64,000 nucleotides of DNA, taken from NCBI GenBank assembly GCA_016195085.1, contig JACQAG010000039.1, positions 62,001-126,000 of the forward strand, in the 5' to 3' direction. The notes beneath the pieces are model-generated. The model did no database searches, was not told the DNA's origin, and saw only the letters and a program-made list of their open reading frames with translations. Position numbers and translations under genes: made by a program. This document shows, in pieces, positions 45,658 through 54,586 of this stretch; position 1 is the first letter of the stretch, and each line of letters opens with the position of its first letter. Source of the stretch: Pseudomonadota bacterium (GTDB taxonomy: Bacteria > Pseudomonadota > Alphaproteobacteria > SHVZ01).

Positions 45658-47010
45658 ATGTCGGCACGCCGTCTCCTGAGGCTCATCGCGCTAGCACCGC
45701 TCACCCTGCCGCTCGCCGCCCTGCCAAGCGCCGCCGCCGGCATCGATGACGTCAAGCACCTCATCGTCATCTATGGCGAGAACCGCAGCTTCGACAATCT
45801 CTACGGCCTCTTCCCCGGCGCCGACGGCATCGCCAATTCGGAAAGGACCCAGACCCAGGTCGACAAGGAGGGCAAGGTCTACGAGGCCTTACCGCAGCCG
45901 ATCAACACCGGCCTGAAGCCGCCCGGGCCGGACCCGCGCTTCCCCGCGAACCTGCCCAACAAGCCCTTCGACATCGGCAAATACGTGCCGATCGGCGAGA
46001 AGACCGGCGATCTCGTGCATCGCTATTGGCACGAGATGGAGCAGATCGACGGCGGCAAGATGGACAAGTTCGTCGCCTGGTCGGATGCCGCCGGACTCGC
46101 CATGGGCTATTACGACGGCAGCTCCATGGCGCTGTGGAAGGTGGCGCAGAAATATACGCTGGCCGACCACTTCTTCCATGGCGCCTTCGGCGGCTCGTTC
46201 CTGAACCACGTGTTCCTGGTCTGCGCCTGCGCGCCCCGCTACGAGGGCGCGCCGGAAGCCCTGGTGGCCAAGCTCGACGCCAATGGCCGTCTGCAGCCCG
46301 GCCCCGATGTGGTGACGCCTGACGGCTTTGCCGTCAACACCATGCAGACGGTCTACCAGCCGCACGCGGCCTCGATCACCGACACGGCGCGGTTGTTGCC
46401 GCCGCAGACCGCCCCCACCATCGGCGACCGCTTGAGCGCCAAAGGCGTGGACTGGGCCTGGTATTCCGGCGGCTGGGACGACGCGCTCGCCGGCAAGCCC
46501 GACCCGCTGTTCCAGTTCCATCATCAGGCTTTCGCCTTCTTCAAGAACTATGGCGACGGCACCGAAGCGAAGGCGAAGCACCTCAAGGACTACAAGGATT
46601 TCGACAAGGCGCTCGCCGACGGCACGCTGCCGCCGGTCGCCTTCTACAAGCCCATCGGCGGCTTGAACCAGCATCCGGGCTATACCGACGTCATGTCCGG
46701 CGACAAGCACATCGCCGAGGTGATCCAAAAGATCGAGCAGAGCTCGATCTGGAAGGACACCCTGGTGATCGTGACCTATGACGAGCATGGCGGCTATTGG
46801 GACCACGTGGCCCCGCCCAAGGCGGACAAATGGGGGCCCGGAAGCCGGGTGCCGACGCTCATCATCGGCCCGATGGTGAAGAAAGGCTTCGTCGACCATA
46901 GCGTCTACGAGACCACCTCGATCCTCACCTTCATCGAGAAGAAGCATGGGCTCGAGCCGCTCGCCACCCGCGACCGCGACGCGCCCAACCTGACCGGCTT
47001 CTTCGAGTAG
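45658..47010 (+). CDS. Secreted phosphoesterase (phospholipase C / acid phosphatase AcpA family)
   Basis: 450-aa exported protein with a signal peptide (LLRLIALAPLTLPLAALPSAAA, cleavage near residue 27). The metal site motif HLIVIYGENRSFDNLYG (34-50) holds the Glu/Asn ligands of the family; TLADHFFHGAFGGSFLNHVF and VTYDEHGGYWDHVAPP supply further ligands and the catalytic site. Members cleave phosphate esters of lipids or nucleotides in the periplasm. GGAGGTAAGG precedes the ATG at 45658; an upstream frame from 45598 is not needed. Whether it is a lipase or a phosphatase cannot be told. Confidence 0.88.
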   Translation: MSARRLLRLIALAPLTLPLAALPSAAAGIDDVKHLIVIYGENRSFDNLYGLFPGADGIANSERTQTQVDKEGKVYEALPQPINTGLKPPGPDPRFPANLPNKPFDIGKYVPIGEKTGDLVHRYWHEMEQIDGGKMDKFVAWSDAAGLAMGYYDGSSMALWKVAQKYTLADHFFHGAFGGSFLNHVFLVCACAPRYEGAPEALVAKLDANGRLQPGPDVVTPDGFAVNTMQTVYQPHAASITDTARLLPPQTAPTIGDRLSAKGVDWAWYSGGWDDALAGKPDPLFQFHHQAFAFFKNYGDGTEAKAKHLKDYKDFDKALADGTLPPVAFYKPIGGLNQHPGYTDVMSGDKHIAEVIQKIEQSSIWKDTLVIVTYDEHGGYWDHVAPPKADKWGPGSRVPTLIIGPMVKKGFVDHSVYETTSILTFIEKKHGLEPLATRDRDAPNLTGFFE

Positions 47011-47034
47011 CAACCGGACATTTCGCATCCCGGC

Positions 47035-47058
47035 CCTCCCCCGCATCAGCGGGGGAGG
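47035..47058. terminator. Hairpin after the phosphoesterase gene
   Basis: A 10-bp perfect stem CCTCCCCCGC/GCGGGGGAGG with loop ATCA, 25 bp past the stop codon. It is one unit of the C-rich repeat family and may end the transcript, though no T run follows. Confidence 0.5.
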
Positions 47059-47132
47059 ATAAACGGCGCCGTAAGGTTGAAGCGCTGGCCTCGATTGCCG
47101 GCTGCGCTACACTCCGGGACGGAGGTGGCGCC

Positions 47133-47867
47133 ATGTCTCGCTTGCTCGCCTTGGTTTTCTTGCTGGCCGCATCGCGGTTTGCCGGCTGGGCGCCAGCCGT
47201 CCAGGCCGAGGAGCCGCCCGTCGACCTGGCGATCGTGCTGGCGGTGGATTCCTCCGGCAGCATCAACACCGAACGCTATTTCATGCAGCTCCGCGGCTAT
47301 GCGGGTGCCCTCACCTCGCCGGAGATTCTGAACGAGATTCTGAGCGGGCGGCATCACCGCATTGCAGTTACCTATTTCGAATGGGCGGATGCCAAGCGGG
47401 TCGCCCGTGTCGTGCCCTGGACCGTGATCGACGGCAAGGAGTCGGCGGCCAAGGTGGCAGACCTGCTCGCGGCCCATCGCCGCCAGCTCGTCGGCGATAC
47501 CTGCATCGGTTGCGCCATCGAGGAGGCGATGAAGCTGTTCGCCGAGCTGCCCTACAAGCCCGACCGCAAGGTCCTGGACATTTCCGGCGACGGCGAGAGC
47601 AATGCCGGCCCGCCGGTCGGAGAGCCGCGCGCCTTGGCCTTGAGCCAGGACATCACCATTAACGGGCTGCCGATCGTGACCGCCTATGAGCCCAATCTCG
47701 CCCACTACTACCAGAGCGAGGTGATTGGCGGCCCCGGCGCTTTCGTCATCGCGGCACGCGGCTTCGATGACTTCACCCGCGCGATCGGCGCCAAGCTCCT
47801 GCGCGAGATCGCCGATCGCGGCACGGCCCCCTCGCAACTGGCCGAGATCCGCCGCGGACCGAAGTGA
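47133..47867 (+). CDS. DUF1194 domain-containing VWA protein
   Basis: 244-aa exported protein: signal peptide to about residue 25 (LVFLLAASRFAGWAPAVQA), then the DUF1194/VWA domain with the metal motif DSSGS at 39-43 (LAIVLAVDSSGSINTERY), VTYFEWADAKR and LDISGDGESNAGPPVG. Secreted or periplasmic; the role is unknown. A pair of cysteines (TCIGC) in the middle may form a disulfide. It ends exactly at a repeat element. Confidence 0.87.
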   Translation: MSRLLALVFLLAASRFAGWAPAVQAEEPPVDLAIVLAVDSSGSINTERYFMQLRGYAGALTSPEILNEILSGRHHRIAVTYFEWADAKRVARVVPWTVIDGKESAAKVADLLAAHRRQLVGDTCIGCAIEEAMKLFAELPYKPDRKVLDISGDGESNAGPPVGEPRALALSQDITINGLPIVTAYEPNLAHYYQSEVIGGPGAFVIAARGFDDFTRAIGAKLLREIADRGTAPSQLAEIRRGPK

Positions 47868-47960
47868 TTCACCACGGAGGCACGGAGAAGGGCGAATTCT
47901 CGCGCGCTACGCGCGCAGACGGTCTTCTCATCTCCGTGTCCTCCGTGTCTCTGTGGTGAC
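47868..47960. repeat. Inverted 'ACGGAG/CTCCG' intergenic element, copy 2
   Basis: The left arm TTCACCACGGAGGCACGGAG (47868-47887) is mirrored by CTCCGTGTCCTCCGTG and TCTCTGTGGTGA on the right. The centre is CGCGCGCTACGCGCGC. The element begins directly after the DUF1194 stop codon and resembles the element at 32539-32730. Confidence 0.75.
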
Positions 47961-48015
47961 TCTCATCGTGGAGCGTCGGGGCACGCCCGGCCATGACGAA
48001 TTGGGAGAGGGCGCT

Positions 48016-48237
48016 TCAGCCCCGCCCTTTGGCCATCCGCTCGAGCTCGGTTGCGGCCGTCTCCAGGTTGCGCAAGGTGCGCTCCATCTCGGCGCGTTCC
48101 CTCGGATCGACCCGGTGGCTGTCGAGGGCGTAGCGCACGCCGGCGGCGCGCTCGCGGAAGCGCTGGGCCTTGGCGAGGAACTGCTCGCTGCTGAGCAGCT
48201 CCCGCTCGTCGCCGCGTTTCCTTGGCCGTCGCATCAT
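48016..48237 (-). CDS. Small hypothetical protein, charged and helical
   Basis: 73-aa Arg/Glu-rich protein (start MMRRPRKRGDERELLSSEQF, then ERAEMERTLRNLETAATELE) with predicted coiled-coil character. No family recognised. Its start is divergent from the oxygenase gene 41 bp away. A shadow frame is possible in this GC-rich DNA, but the regular heptad pattern and the placement in an otherwise empty space favour a real gene. Confidence 0.5.
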   Translation of the reverse strand: MMRRPRKRGDERELLSSEQFLAKAQRFRERAAGVRYALDSHRVDPRERAEMERTLRNLETAATELERMAKGRG

Positions 48238-48278
48238 GGTTGTAGAGTATAAAACGGCCCGGGAGGAAAAGCTCCGAA

Positions 48279-48920
48279 ATGTCCGTTCTCGACCTCGACC
48301 GATTCGCGGCCGCCCCGCTCGCCCGCGAGCCCTATGACTTCGTCGTGCTGACCGATTTCATCAAGAAGGCGGCGCAGCCGGCGATCGCCGCCGATTTCCC
48401 CGATATTGCCCAGGGCGGCAGCTTTCCCTTGAGCGTGCTCGACTATGGACCCGCCTTCGCCAACCTCGTGGACGAGCTCCAGGGACCGGCGATGCGCCGC
48501 ACCTTCGCCGGCAAATTCGGCATCGACCTCGAGGCGCGGCCGGTCACCATCACCGCGCGCGGCCACACCCGCGAAAAGGACGGCCAGATCCACGCCGACA
48601 GCAAGACGAAGCTCATCACCGTGCTCATCTACATGAACCCTGAATGGTCCGCCGGCGATAGCGCCGGGCAGCTTCGCCTCCTGCGCTCGCCCGAGTCCCT
48701 GGATGACGCCGCCGTCGAGATCCCCCCGGCGATGGGAACCCTCGTCGCCTTCCGCTGCGCCGCCAATGCTTGGCACGGCCATCATCCTTTTGTGGGGGCC
48801 CGTCGCGCCATTCAATTGAACTGGGTGACCGACAAGGGCGTGGTCAGGCGCGAAGAGTTCCGTCACCGCCTCTCCGCCTTGGCGAAGCGGCTGACGTCGT
48901 GGCGGCGAGCAGGCCGATGA
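48279..48920 (+). CDS. 2OG-Fe(II) oxygenase
   Basis: 213-aa double-stranded beta-helix dioxygenase. The iron triad is His105 and Asp107 (QIHADSKTKLI) with His166 in NAWHGHHPF; Arg175/Arg176 (GARRAIQLNW) binds 2-oxoglutarate. It hydroxylates an unknown substrate. Its stop overlaps the start of the ThDP decarboxylase gene by 4 nt (ATGA), so the two are translationally coupled. Confidence 0.85.
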   Translation: MSVLDLDRFAAAPLAREPYDFVVLTDFIKKAAQPAIAADFPDIAQGGSFPLSVLDYGPAFANLVDELQGPAMRRTFAGKFGIDLEARPVTITARGHTREKDGQIHADSKTKLITVLIYMNPEWSAGDSAGQLRLLRSPESLDDAAVEIPPAMGTLVAFRCAANAWHGHHPFVGARRAIQLNWVTDKGVVRREEFRHRLSALAKRLTSWRRAGR

Positions 48921-50536
48921 ACGACACCGTCACCAAGACCAGCGCCGGCGTCGCCGCAATCCGGCTGCTCGAAGCCTATGGCGTCGACCTCGTCTTCGGC
49001 ATTCCGGGCGTGCACACCCTCGAGCTCTATCGTGGGCTGGCCAACAGCCGCATCCGCCACGTGACCCCGCGCCACGAGCAGGGCGGCGGCTTCATGGCCG
49101 ACGGCTATGCGCGGGTCTCCGGCCGTCCCGGCGTATGCATCCTCACCACCGGCCCCGGCGTCACCAACGCCGCCACCCCGATCGCGCAGGCCTATTCCGA
49201 CAGCATGCCGATGCTGATCATCTCCTCGGTCAACGCCAGGGCCGATCTCGGCATGGGGCGCGGCCGCCTGCACGAGATCACCAACCAGCAGGCCGCCATC
49301 GCGCCCTTGGTCGCCTTCAGCCAGACCATCCTCGAGCCCGCGCAATTGCCGGACGCGATGGCGCGCGCCTTCGCCGTGTTCCAGGGCCAGCGCCCGCGCC
49401 CGGTGCATATCGAGATCCCGATCGACGTGCTCGAGCTCCCCGCGGAATTCCCGATCGCCGCCAGACGGGCGTTCGGGCATCCCGCACCCACGGCGGACGC
49501 GATCGCGGCGGCAGCGGCGATTCTGGCGCAGGCGAAGAAGCCGGTGATGATCGTCGGCGGCGGCGCCGTCAACGCGACCGCCGAGGTGGCGGCGATGGCG
49601 GAGCGGCTCGCAGCACCGGTGATCGCGACCAAGGCCGGCAAGGGCACGCTCGCCGATACCCATCCCCTGGCGCTCGGCGGCAACCTCATCTCCAAGCCGG
49701 CGCAGGAGCTGCTGGGTTCGGCCGATGTGGTGCTGGCGGTCGGCACCGAGCTTGCCGAGACCGACCACTACACCGCCGGCTTGCCCATACGCGGCCGGCT
49801 CATCCGCATCGATGTCGACGCCAAGGTGCTGACCCGCGACTATCCGGCCGAGGTGGCGATCCTCGCCGATGCGAAGCTGGGCTTGGCCGCTCTCCTCGCC
49901 GCGCTCGGCAGCGATGCCGTCGCCGCCCTCAGGGGGAATTCAGCGAAGGCCGAAGTCGCCCGCATCCGCGAGCGCATTCTCGCCGCGGCACCGCCCTTGC
50001 GCCTGAAGCACTTCAAGGTGCTGGATGCGCTGCGCCGGGCCATGCCGGAAACCGGCGTCGTGTTCAGCGACATGACCCAGATCGCCTATACCGGCAACAC
50101 CTACTACCCCTGCCCCCGGCCCCGCTCCTGGTTCCACCCCAATGGCTACGGTACCTTGGGCTTCGCGCTGCCCGCCGCGATCGGCGCCAAGCTCGCCCGG
50201 CCCGACCGGCCGACCGCCGTGCTGGTCGGCGATGGCGGGCTCCTGTTCACGGTGCAGGAGCTGGCAACCGCGGTCGAAGAGTCGCTGCCGCTCGCCGTGG
50301 TCATGTGGAACAACGACGGCTACGGCCAGATCCGCGACGGACTCGTTGCCCGCGGCGTGCCGGAGATCGGCGTCAATCTGCGCAACCCCGACCATCTGGC
50401 CCTCGCCCGCGCCTTCGGCTGCAGGGCGGTCCGGCCCGAGAGCCTGGAGGCGTTCACCGATTCCGTGCGCGAGGCACTCACCCATGAGGTGCCCACCTTG
50501 ATCGAGGTGCATGAGCAGGCGGGATACCTCGATTAG
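48917..50536 (+). CDS. ThDP-dependent decarboxylase (AruI / acetolactate synthase superfamily)
   Basis: 539-aa thiamine diphosphate enzyme. Glu54 (PRHEQGGGFMADGYARVSG) activates the cofactor; the Mg2+/ThDP motif is VGDGGLLFTVQELATAV with the closing WNNDGYGQI. The close match of IPGVHTLELYRGLANSRIRH and the following segment to 5-guanidino-2-oxopentanoate decarboxylase (AruI of arginine transaminase catabolism) makes a decarboxylase of a guanidino or similar 2-oxo acid most likely. No arginine aminotransferase gene is adjacent. Acetolactate synthase proper is unlikely as no small subunit follows. Confidence 0.83.
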   Translation: MNDTVTKTSAGVAAIRLLEAYGVDLVFGIPGVHTLELYRGLANSRIRHVTPRHEQGGGFMADGYARVSGRPGVCILTTGPGVTNAATPIAQAYSDSMPMLIISSVNARADLGMGRGRLHEITNQQAAIAPLVAFSQTILEPAQLPDAMARAFAVFQGQRPRPVHIEIPIDVLELPAEFPIAARRAFGHPAPTADAIAAAAAILAQAKKPVMIVGGGAVNATAEVAAMAERLAAPVIATKAGKGTLADTHPLALGGNLISKPAQELLGSADVVLAVGTELAETDHYTAGLPIRGRLIRIDVDAKVLTRDYPAEVAILADAKLGLAALLAALGSDAVAALRGNSAKAEVARIRERILAAAPPLRLKHFKVLDALRRAMPETGVVFSDMTQIAYTGNTYYPCPRPRSWFHPNGYGTLGFALPAAIGAKLARPDRPTAVLVGDGGLLFTVQELATAVEESLPLAVVMWNNDGYGQIRDGLVARGVPEIGVNLRNPDHLALARAFGCRAVRPESLEAFTDSVREALTHEVPTLIEVHEQAGYLD

Positions 50537-51803
50537 CGCCGAGGCGCCCAGGCTTGGCCGGGATGCCTGGCCGGTTCCGCCGGCGCGCGCCTGGGCGGCG
50601 TGGTCGGTGGGCGGGTTCTTCTTCTTCTACGCCTTCGTGCTCCGGGTCTCGCCCAGCGTCATGGTCGAGGAGCTGATGCGGGACTTCGCCGTCGGCGGCG
50701 CCCTCCTCGGCAATCTCTCCGCCTTCTATTTCTATGCCTATGCCGGCCTGCAGATGCCCTTGGGCGTGCTGATGGACCGTCTCGGCCCGCGCCGGCTGAT
50801 GGCGGGTGCCGCCGTGCTGGCCGCCGGCGGCACCCTCCTCTTCGCGCTGGCCGACAGCATCACCGGGGCCTATCTCGGCCGCTTGCTCATCGGCGCCGGC
50901 TCGGCCTGCAGCTGGGTCGGGGCCTTGACCTTGGCGACGCTCATGTTTCCGCCGGCGCGCTTCGCGCTCCTGGGCGGCCTGACGCAAACCGCAGGCACGG
51001 TCGGGGCCATCTTCGGCCAGGCGCCTCTCGGCGCCGCGGTCGATGCCTTCGGCTGGCGCGGCGCCATGACGGCGACCGCGCTCATCGGCCTTATCCTGGC
51101 GATCCTCTTTTGGACCGTGGTCGAGGAACGGCCGCGCCACGCCGCCACGCCGTCGGCCTTTCTGGGCGGCTTCCGGCGCGCCGCCATGAACCGCGAGACC
51201 TGGCTCTGCGCCATCTGCGGGCTCGCCTTCACCGCGCCGATCCTGGCCTTCGCCGGGCTGTGGGGCGTGCCCTATCTGGCCGCCGCCTATGGCATGGCGC
51301 GGCCGGAGGCAGCCGCCGTCCTGTCTTTCTGCTTCGTCGGGCTCGGCATCGGCGCGCCGATCCTGGGCTGGCTCTCCGATCACCTCGGCCGCCGCAAGGC
51401 CCCGCTCATCGCCGCGGGCGCGCTCTCCACGGCGTCCCTGGCCCTGATCCTCTACCTGCCGAGCCTGCCGATCTGGCTCATCTGCGTGCTGCTCTGCTTG
51501 AACGGCGCCGGCACCTCGGCCCTGGTCTTGACCTTCGCCGCCGCGCGCGAGCACAACCCGCCCGGCGTCAGCGGTGCCGCCTACGGCATCGTCAACACCG
51601 CGGTGATCGGCTCCGGTGCAGTGTTCCAGCCCCTGGTCGGCCTGCTGCTCGACCTGCAATGGCAGGGCGAGATGCTGGCCGGCGCCCGGGTGTTCACGCC
51701 CGAGTCGTATCGGCTCGCCTTCGCCTCGCTCTTGGCCGCCTGCGTCCTCGGCCTCGTTGCCGGCAGCCTCATGAGCGAAACCCACGGGCGGCAGCGGGGC
51801 TAA
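50511..51803 (+). CDS. MFS transporter
   Basis: 430-aa major facilitator with about twelve membrane segments. The first half has FFFFYAFVLRVSPSVMVEEL and MDRLGPRRLMAG, the loop 2-3 motif; the second half has GWLSDHLGRRKAPLIAAGA. The start overlaps the decarboxylase gene by 26 nt, so it probably carries the substrate or product of the oxygenase-decarboxylase pair. Substrate and direction are unknown. Confidence 0.9.
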   Translation: MSRRDTSISAEAPRLGRDAWPVPPARAWAAWSVGGFFFFYAFVLRVSPSVMVEELMRDFAVGGALLGNLSAFYFYAYAGLQMPLGVLMDRLGPRRLMAGAAVLAAGGTLLFALADSITGAYLGRLLIGAGSACSWVGALTLATLMFPPARFALLGGLTQTAGTVGAIFGQAPLGAAVDAFGWRGAMTATALIGLILAILFWTVVEERPRHAATPSAFLGGFRRAAMNRETWLCAICGLAFTAPILAFAGLWGVPYLAAAYGMARPEAAAVLSFCFVGLGIGAPILGWLSDHLGRRKAPLIAAGALSTASLALILYLPSLPIWLICVLLCLNGAGTSALVLTFAAAREHNPPGVSGAAYGIVNTAVIGSGAVFQPLVGLLLDLQWQGEMLAGARVFTPESYRLAFASLLAACVLGLVAGSLMSETHGRQRG

Positions 51804-51893
51804 AAACTGCGGTTGCGCGACGTCCCGAACAACCTGCTAGTCTTGCCGGCAAGCACCAAGAACACGGACGCAGGGCTAAATCGGGAGACTTTC

Positions 51894-53471
51894 ATGGTCA
51901 GGGCATGCATGAGCCTGCTCTTCGGGCTCGCCGTTCTCTTCCTCGTGCCGGCGTTGGCCTTGGCGCAAGCGCCCCAGCGCGGCGGCACGCTCGCCAGCAT
52001 CGTCAATCCGGAACCGCCGATCCTGATCGTCGGCCTCAACAACCAGGGCCCGACCTTGATGGTCGGCGGCAAGATCTACCAGGGCTTGTTGCGCTTCGAT
52101 CATGATCTGAAGCCGCTGCCAAGCCTGGCCAAGTCCTGGACCATCTCGGCCGACGGCCGCACCTACACCTTCAAGCTCGAAGAGACCGTGCGCTGGCATG
52201 ACGGCAAGCCCTTCAGCGCCGAGGACGTGGTCTTCAGCCTGACCAAATGGCACACGGAATTGAACCCGCGGAGCCGCGCCGTGCTCCAGCGCATGGCCGC
52301 GGTCACCGCACCCGACCGCAGCACGGTCGTGATCCAGCTGAAGGAGCCGTTCGAGCCGCTCTTGCTCATGTTCGATGCGACCGCGCTGGCGATCATGCCG
52401 AAGCACATCTATGACGGCACCGACTTCCGCACCAACCCCATGAACCAGACGCCGATCGGCACCGGGCCGTTCAAGTTCAAGGAGTGGCAGCGCGGGCAAT
52501 ACATCCAGCTCGTCCGCAACGAGGATTACTGGAAGCCGGGCCTGCCCTACCTCGATGCCATCATCTATCGGGTGATCCCCGATGCGGCCCAGCGCGCGGT
52601 GGCGCTGGAGACCGGAGTCGTGCAGCTCGCCCAGAGCAACGACATCGAGCCCTTCGAAATGCCGCGCTTCCGCGCGCTTCGCAATTTCGAGATCACCGGC
52701 AAGGGCTGGGAGATGTTCAGCCCGCTCGCCTGGATGGATTTGAACCTGCGCGAGCCGCCGCTCAACGACAAGCGCTTCCGCCAGGCGCTGATCTCGGCGA
52801 TCGACCGCAATTTCATCCGCGAGCGCATCTGGCATGCCCTGGGGCGGGTGCCGACCGGGCCGATCGCGTCCACCACCCGCTTCTACGATAAGGACGTGCC
52901 GCTCTATCCCCATGATCCCGAGAGAGCGAAGAAGCTGCTCGACGACATGGGATTGAAGCCCGACAGCCGCGGCGTGCGCGCGCATCTGAAGAACCTGGCG
53001 CTCCCCTACGGCGAGGTGTGGATGCGCACGGCCGAGTATGTGAAGCAGGCGCTGGCCAAGGTCGGCATCGAGGTCACCATCGAGTCGACCGACGCCGGCG
53101 CCTGGGCGCAGCGCTTGGGCGAGTGGCAATATCAGACAAGCTTCAACTTCGTCTACCAGTGGGGCGATCCGACCTTGGGCGTGGCCCGCACCTACGTATC
53201 CTCCAACATCCAGAAGATCGCCTTCACCAACACCATGGGCTATGCCAATCCGACCGTGGACGATCTCTTCGCCCGGGCGGCGACGGCGCCGACCGCGTCC
53301 GACCGGCAGAAGCTGTTCAGCCAGGTCCAGCGCATCCTCGCCGAGGACGTGCCCGTCGTCTGGCTGCTCGAGCTCGAATTCCCGACCATCCACGACAAGC
53401 GCCTGAAGCACGTGGTGAGCGAAGGCGTCGGCACCAACGCCTCCTTCGAGGACGTGTATTTCGCGAAGTGA
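51894..53471 (+). CDS. Peptide ABC transporter substrate-binding protein (family 5), system 2
   Basis: 525-aa exported binding protein. A signal peptide covers the first 24 residues (MSLLFGLAVLFLVPALALA), mature start QAPQRGGTLAS. The family signatures LAKSWTISADGRTYTFKLEETVRWHDG and GTGPFKFKEWQRGQYIQLVRN are present. GGGAGA precedes the ATG at 51894. It opens a second Dpp-type import operon; it shares only the general family pattern with the binding protein of system 1. Confidence 0.93.
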   Translation: MVRACMSLLFGLAVLFLVPALALAQAPQRGGTLASIVNPEPPILIVGLNNQGPTLMVGGKIYQGLLRFDHDLKPLPSLAKSWTISADGRTYTFKLEETVRWHDGKPFSAEDVVFSLTKWHTELNPRSRAVLQRMAAVTAPDRSTVVIQLKEPFEPLLLMFDATALAIMPKHIYDGTDFRTNPMNQTPIGTGPFKFKEWQRGQYIQLVRNEDYWKPGLPYLDAIIYRVIPDAAQRAVALETGVVQLAQSNDIEPFEMPRFRALRNFEITGKGWEMFSPLAWMDLNLREPPLNDKRFRQALISAIDRNFIRERIWHALGRVPTGPIASTTRFYDKDVPLYPHDPERAKKLLDDMGLKPDSRGVRAHLKNLALPYGEVWMRTAEYVKQALAKVGIEVTIESTDAGAWAQRLGEWQYQTSFNFVYQWGDPTLGVARTYVSSNIQKIAFTNTMGYANPTVDDLFARAATAPTASDRQKLFSQVQRILAEDVPVVWLLELEFPTIHDKRLKHVVSEGVGTNASFEDVYFAK

Positions 53472-53479
53472 GAATCCAA

Positions 53480-53582
53480 GCCCCCACCCTAGCCCTCCCC
53501 CGCTGATGACAGCGAGGGAGGGGACAAGAGCGCATCTCGTGCTCCCTCCCCCGCGCGCGCGGGGGAGGGTCGGGGTGGGGGC
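53480..53582. repeat. C-rich palindromic intergenic element, copy 3
   Basis: Arms of 22 bp at 53480-53501 and 53561-53582 (two mismatches). The inside has CGAGGGAGGGG and CTCCCTCCCCCGCGCGCGCGGGGGAGGG. It is the same element type as at 3585 and 30012 but stands between the binding-protein gene and the first permease gene of an operon. Confidence 0.85.
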
Positions 53583-53608
53583 ACACGTTCTGCCAGAGAT
53601 TGCTGCCC

Positions 53609-54586
53609 ATGGGTAGGCTCGACTACCTCGCCAAGCGCGTGTTGAAGGCGCTGGTCATCCTCCTTGCCATCGCCGTCATGAATTTCTGCCTCATCCGCTT
53701 GGCCCCGGGGGATCCGGCCTCGGTCATCGCCGGCGAGGCCGGGGCAGCGGATGCGAAGTACATGGAGCAGCTCCGCCACCAGTTCGGCCTCGACCTACCG
53801 CTCTCGAGCCAGCTCTGGATCTATGTGAAAAACGTCGTCGCCCTCGATCTCGGCTTCTCCTATCGCAACCAGCGGACGGTGGCGGCGATGGTGTTCGAGC
53901 GCCTGCCGGCAACCTTGCTCCTGACCCTGACTGCCTTCGCGCTGGCGCTCGCCGGCGGGATATTTCTGGGTGTGCTCGCCGCCACCCATGCCGGCAGCTG
54001 GGCCGACAGCCTGATCACCGTCTTGGCGCTGGGATTCTATGCCACGCCGCTCTTCTGGGTCGGGCTCATGCTGATCCTCTTGTTCTCGGTCAATCTCGGC
54101 TGGGTTCCGGCCTTCGGCATGGAGCAGGTGGGCCAGGGCCTCGTCGGTATCGAGCGATCCCTCGACATCGCCCATCATCTGATCTTGCCGGCGATCACGC
54201 TCGGCCTCTTCTTCGTCGCCATCTATGCCAGGCTGACCCGCGCCTCGATGCTGGAGGTGCGCGACATGGACTTCGTGCGCACCGCTAGGGCGAAGGGCCT
54301 CTCCGAGCATCGGATCGTGCGCGTGCATATGCTGAAGAACGCCATCCTGCCGGTCATCACCTTTGCCGGCATCCAGGCGGGCCAGCTCGTCGGCGGCTCG
54401 ATCGTGGTGGAGACGGTGTTCGCCTGGCCCGGCATCGGCCGGCTCGCTTTCGAGGCCTTGCTGCAGCGGGATTACAATCTGCTCTTGGGCGTGTTTTTCC
54501 TGACCTCGGTCATGGTGGTCGTCTTCAACCTCTTGACCGATCTCGTCTACAGCCTGGCCGATCCCCGCATCGAGGTCGCGGCATGA
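53609..54586 (+). CDS. Dpp-type ABC transporter permease 1 (DppB-like), system 2
   Basis: 325-aa permease with six membrane helices, DYLAKRVLKALVILLAIAVM at the N-terminus, RLAPGDPASV, and the EAA loop DFVRTARAKGLSEHRIVRVHML. The ATG at 53609 was chosen over an in-frame TTG three codons upstream. Its stop overlaps the start of the DppC-like gene by 4 nt. Confidence 0.94.
   Translation: MGRLDYLAKRVLKALVILLAIAVMNFCLIRLAPGDPASVIAGEAGAADAKYMEQLRHQFGLDLPLSSQLWIYVKNVVALDLGFSYRNQRTVAAMVFERLPATLLLTLTAFALALAGGIFLGVLAATHAGSWADSLITVLALGFYATPLFWVGLMLILLFSVNLGWVPAFGMEQVGQGLVGIERSLDIAHHLILPAITLGLFFVAIYARLTRASMLEVRDMDFVRTARAKGLSEHRIVRVHMLKNAILPVITFAGIQAGQLVGGSIVVETVFAWPGIGRLAFEALLQRDYNLLLGVFFLTSVMVVVFNLLTDLVYSLADPRIEVAA

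Noticed and set aside
48917-50536. Acetolactate synthase large subunit (ilvB)
   Set aside because: No ilvN follows, and the N-terminal segment resembles the AruI decarboxylase more closely.
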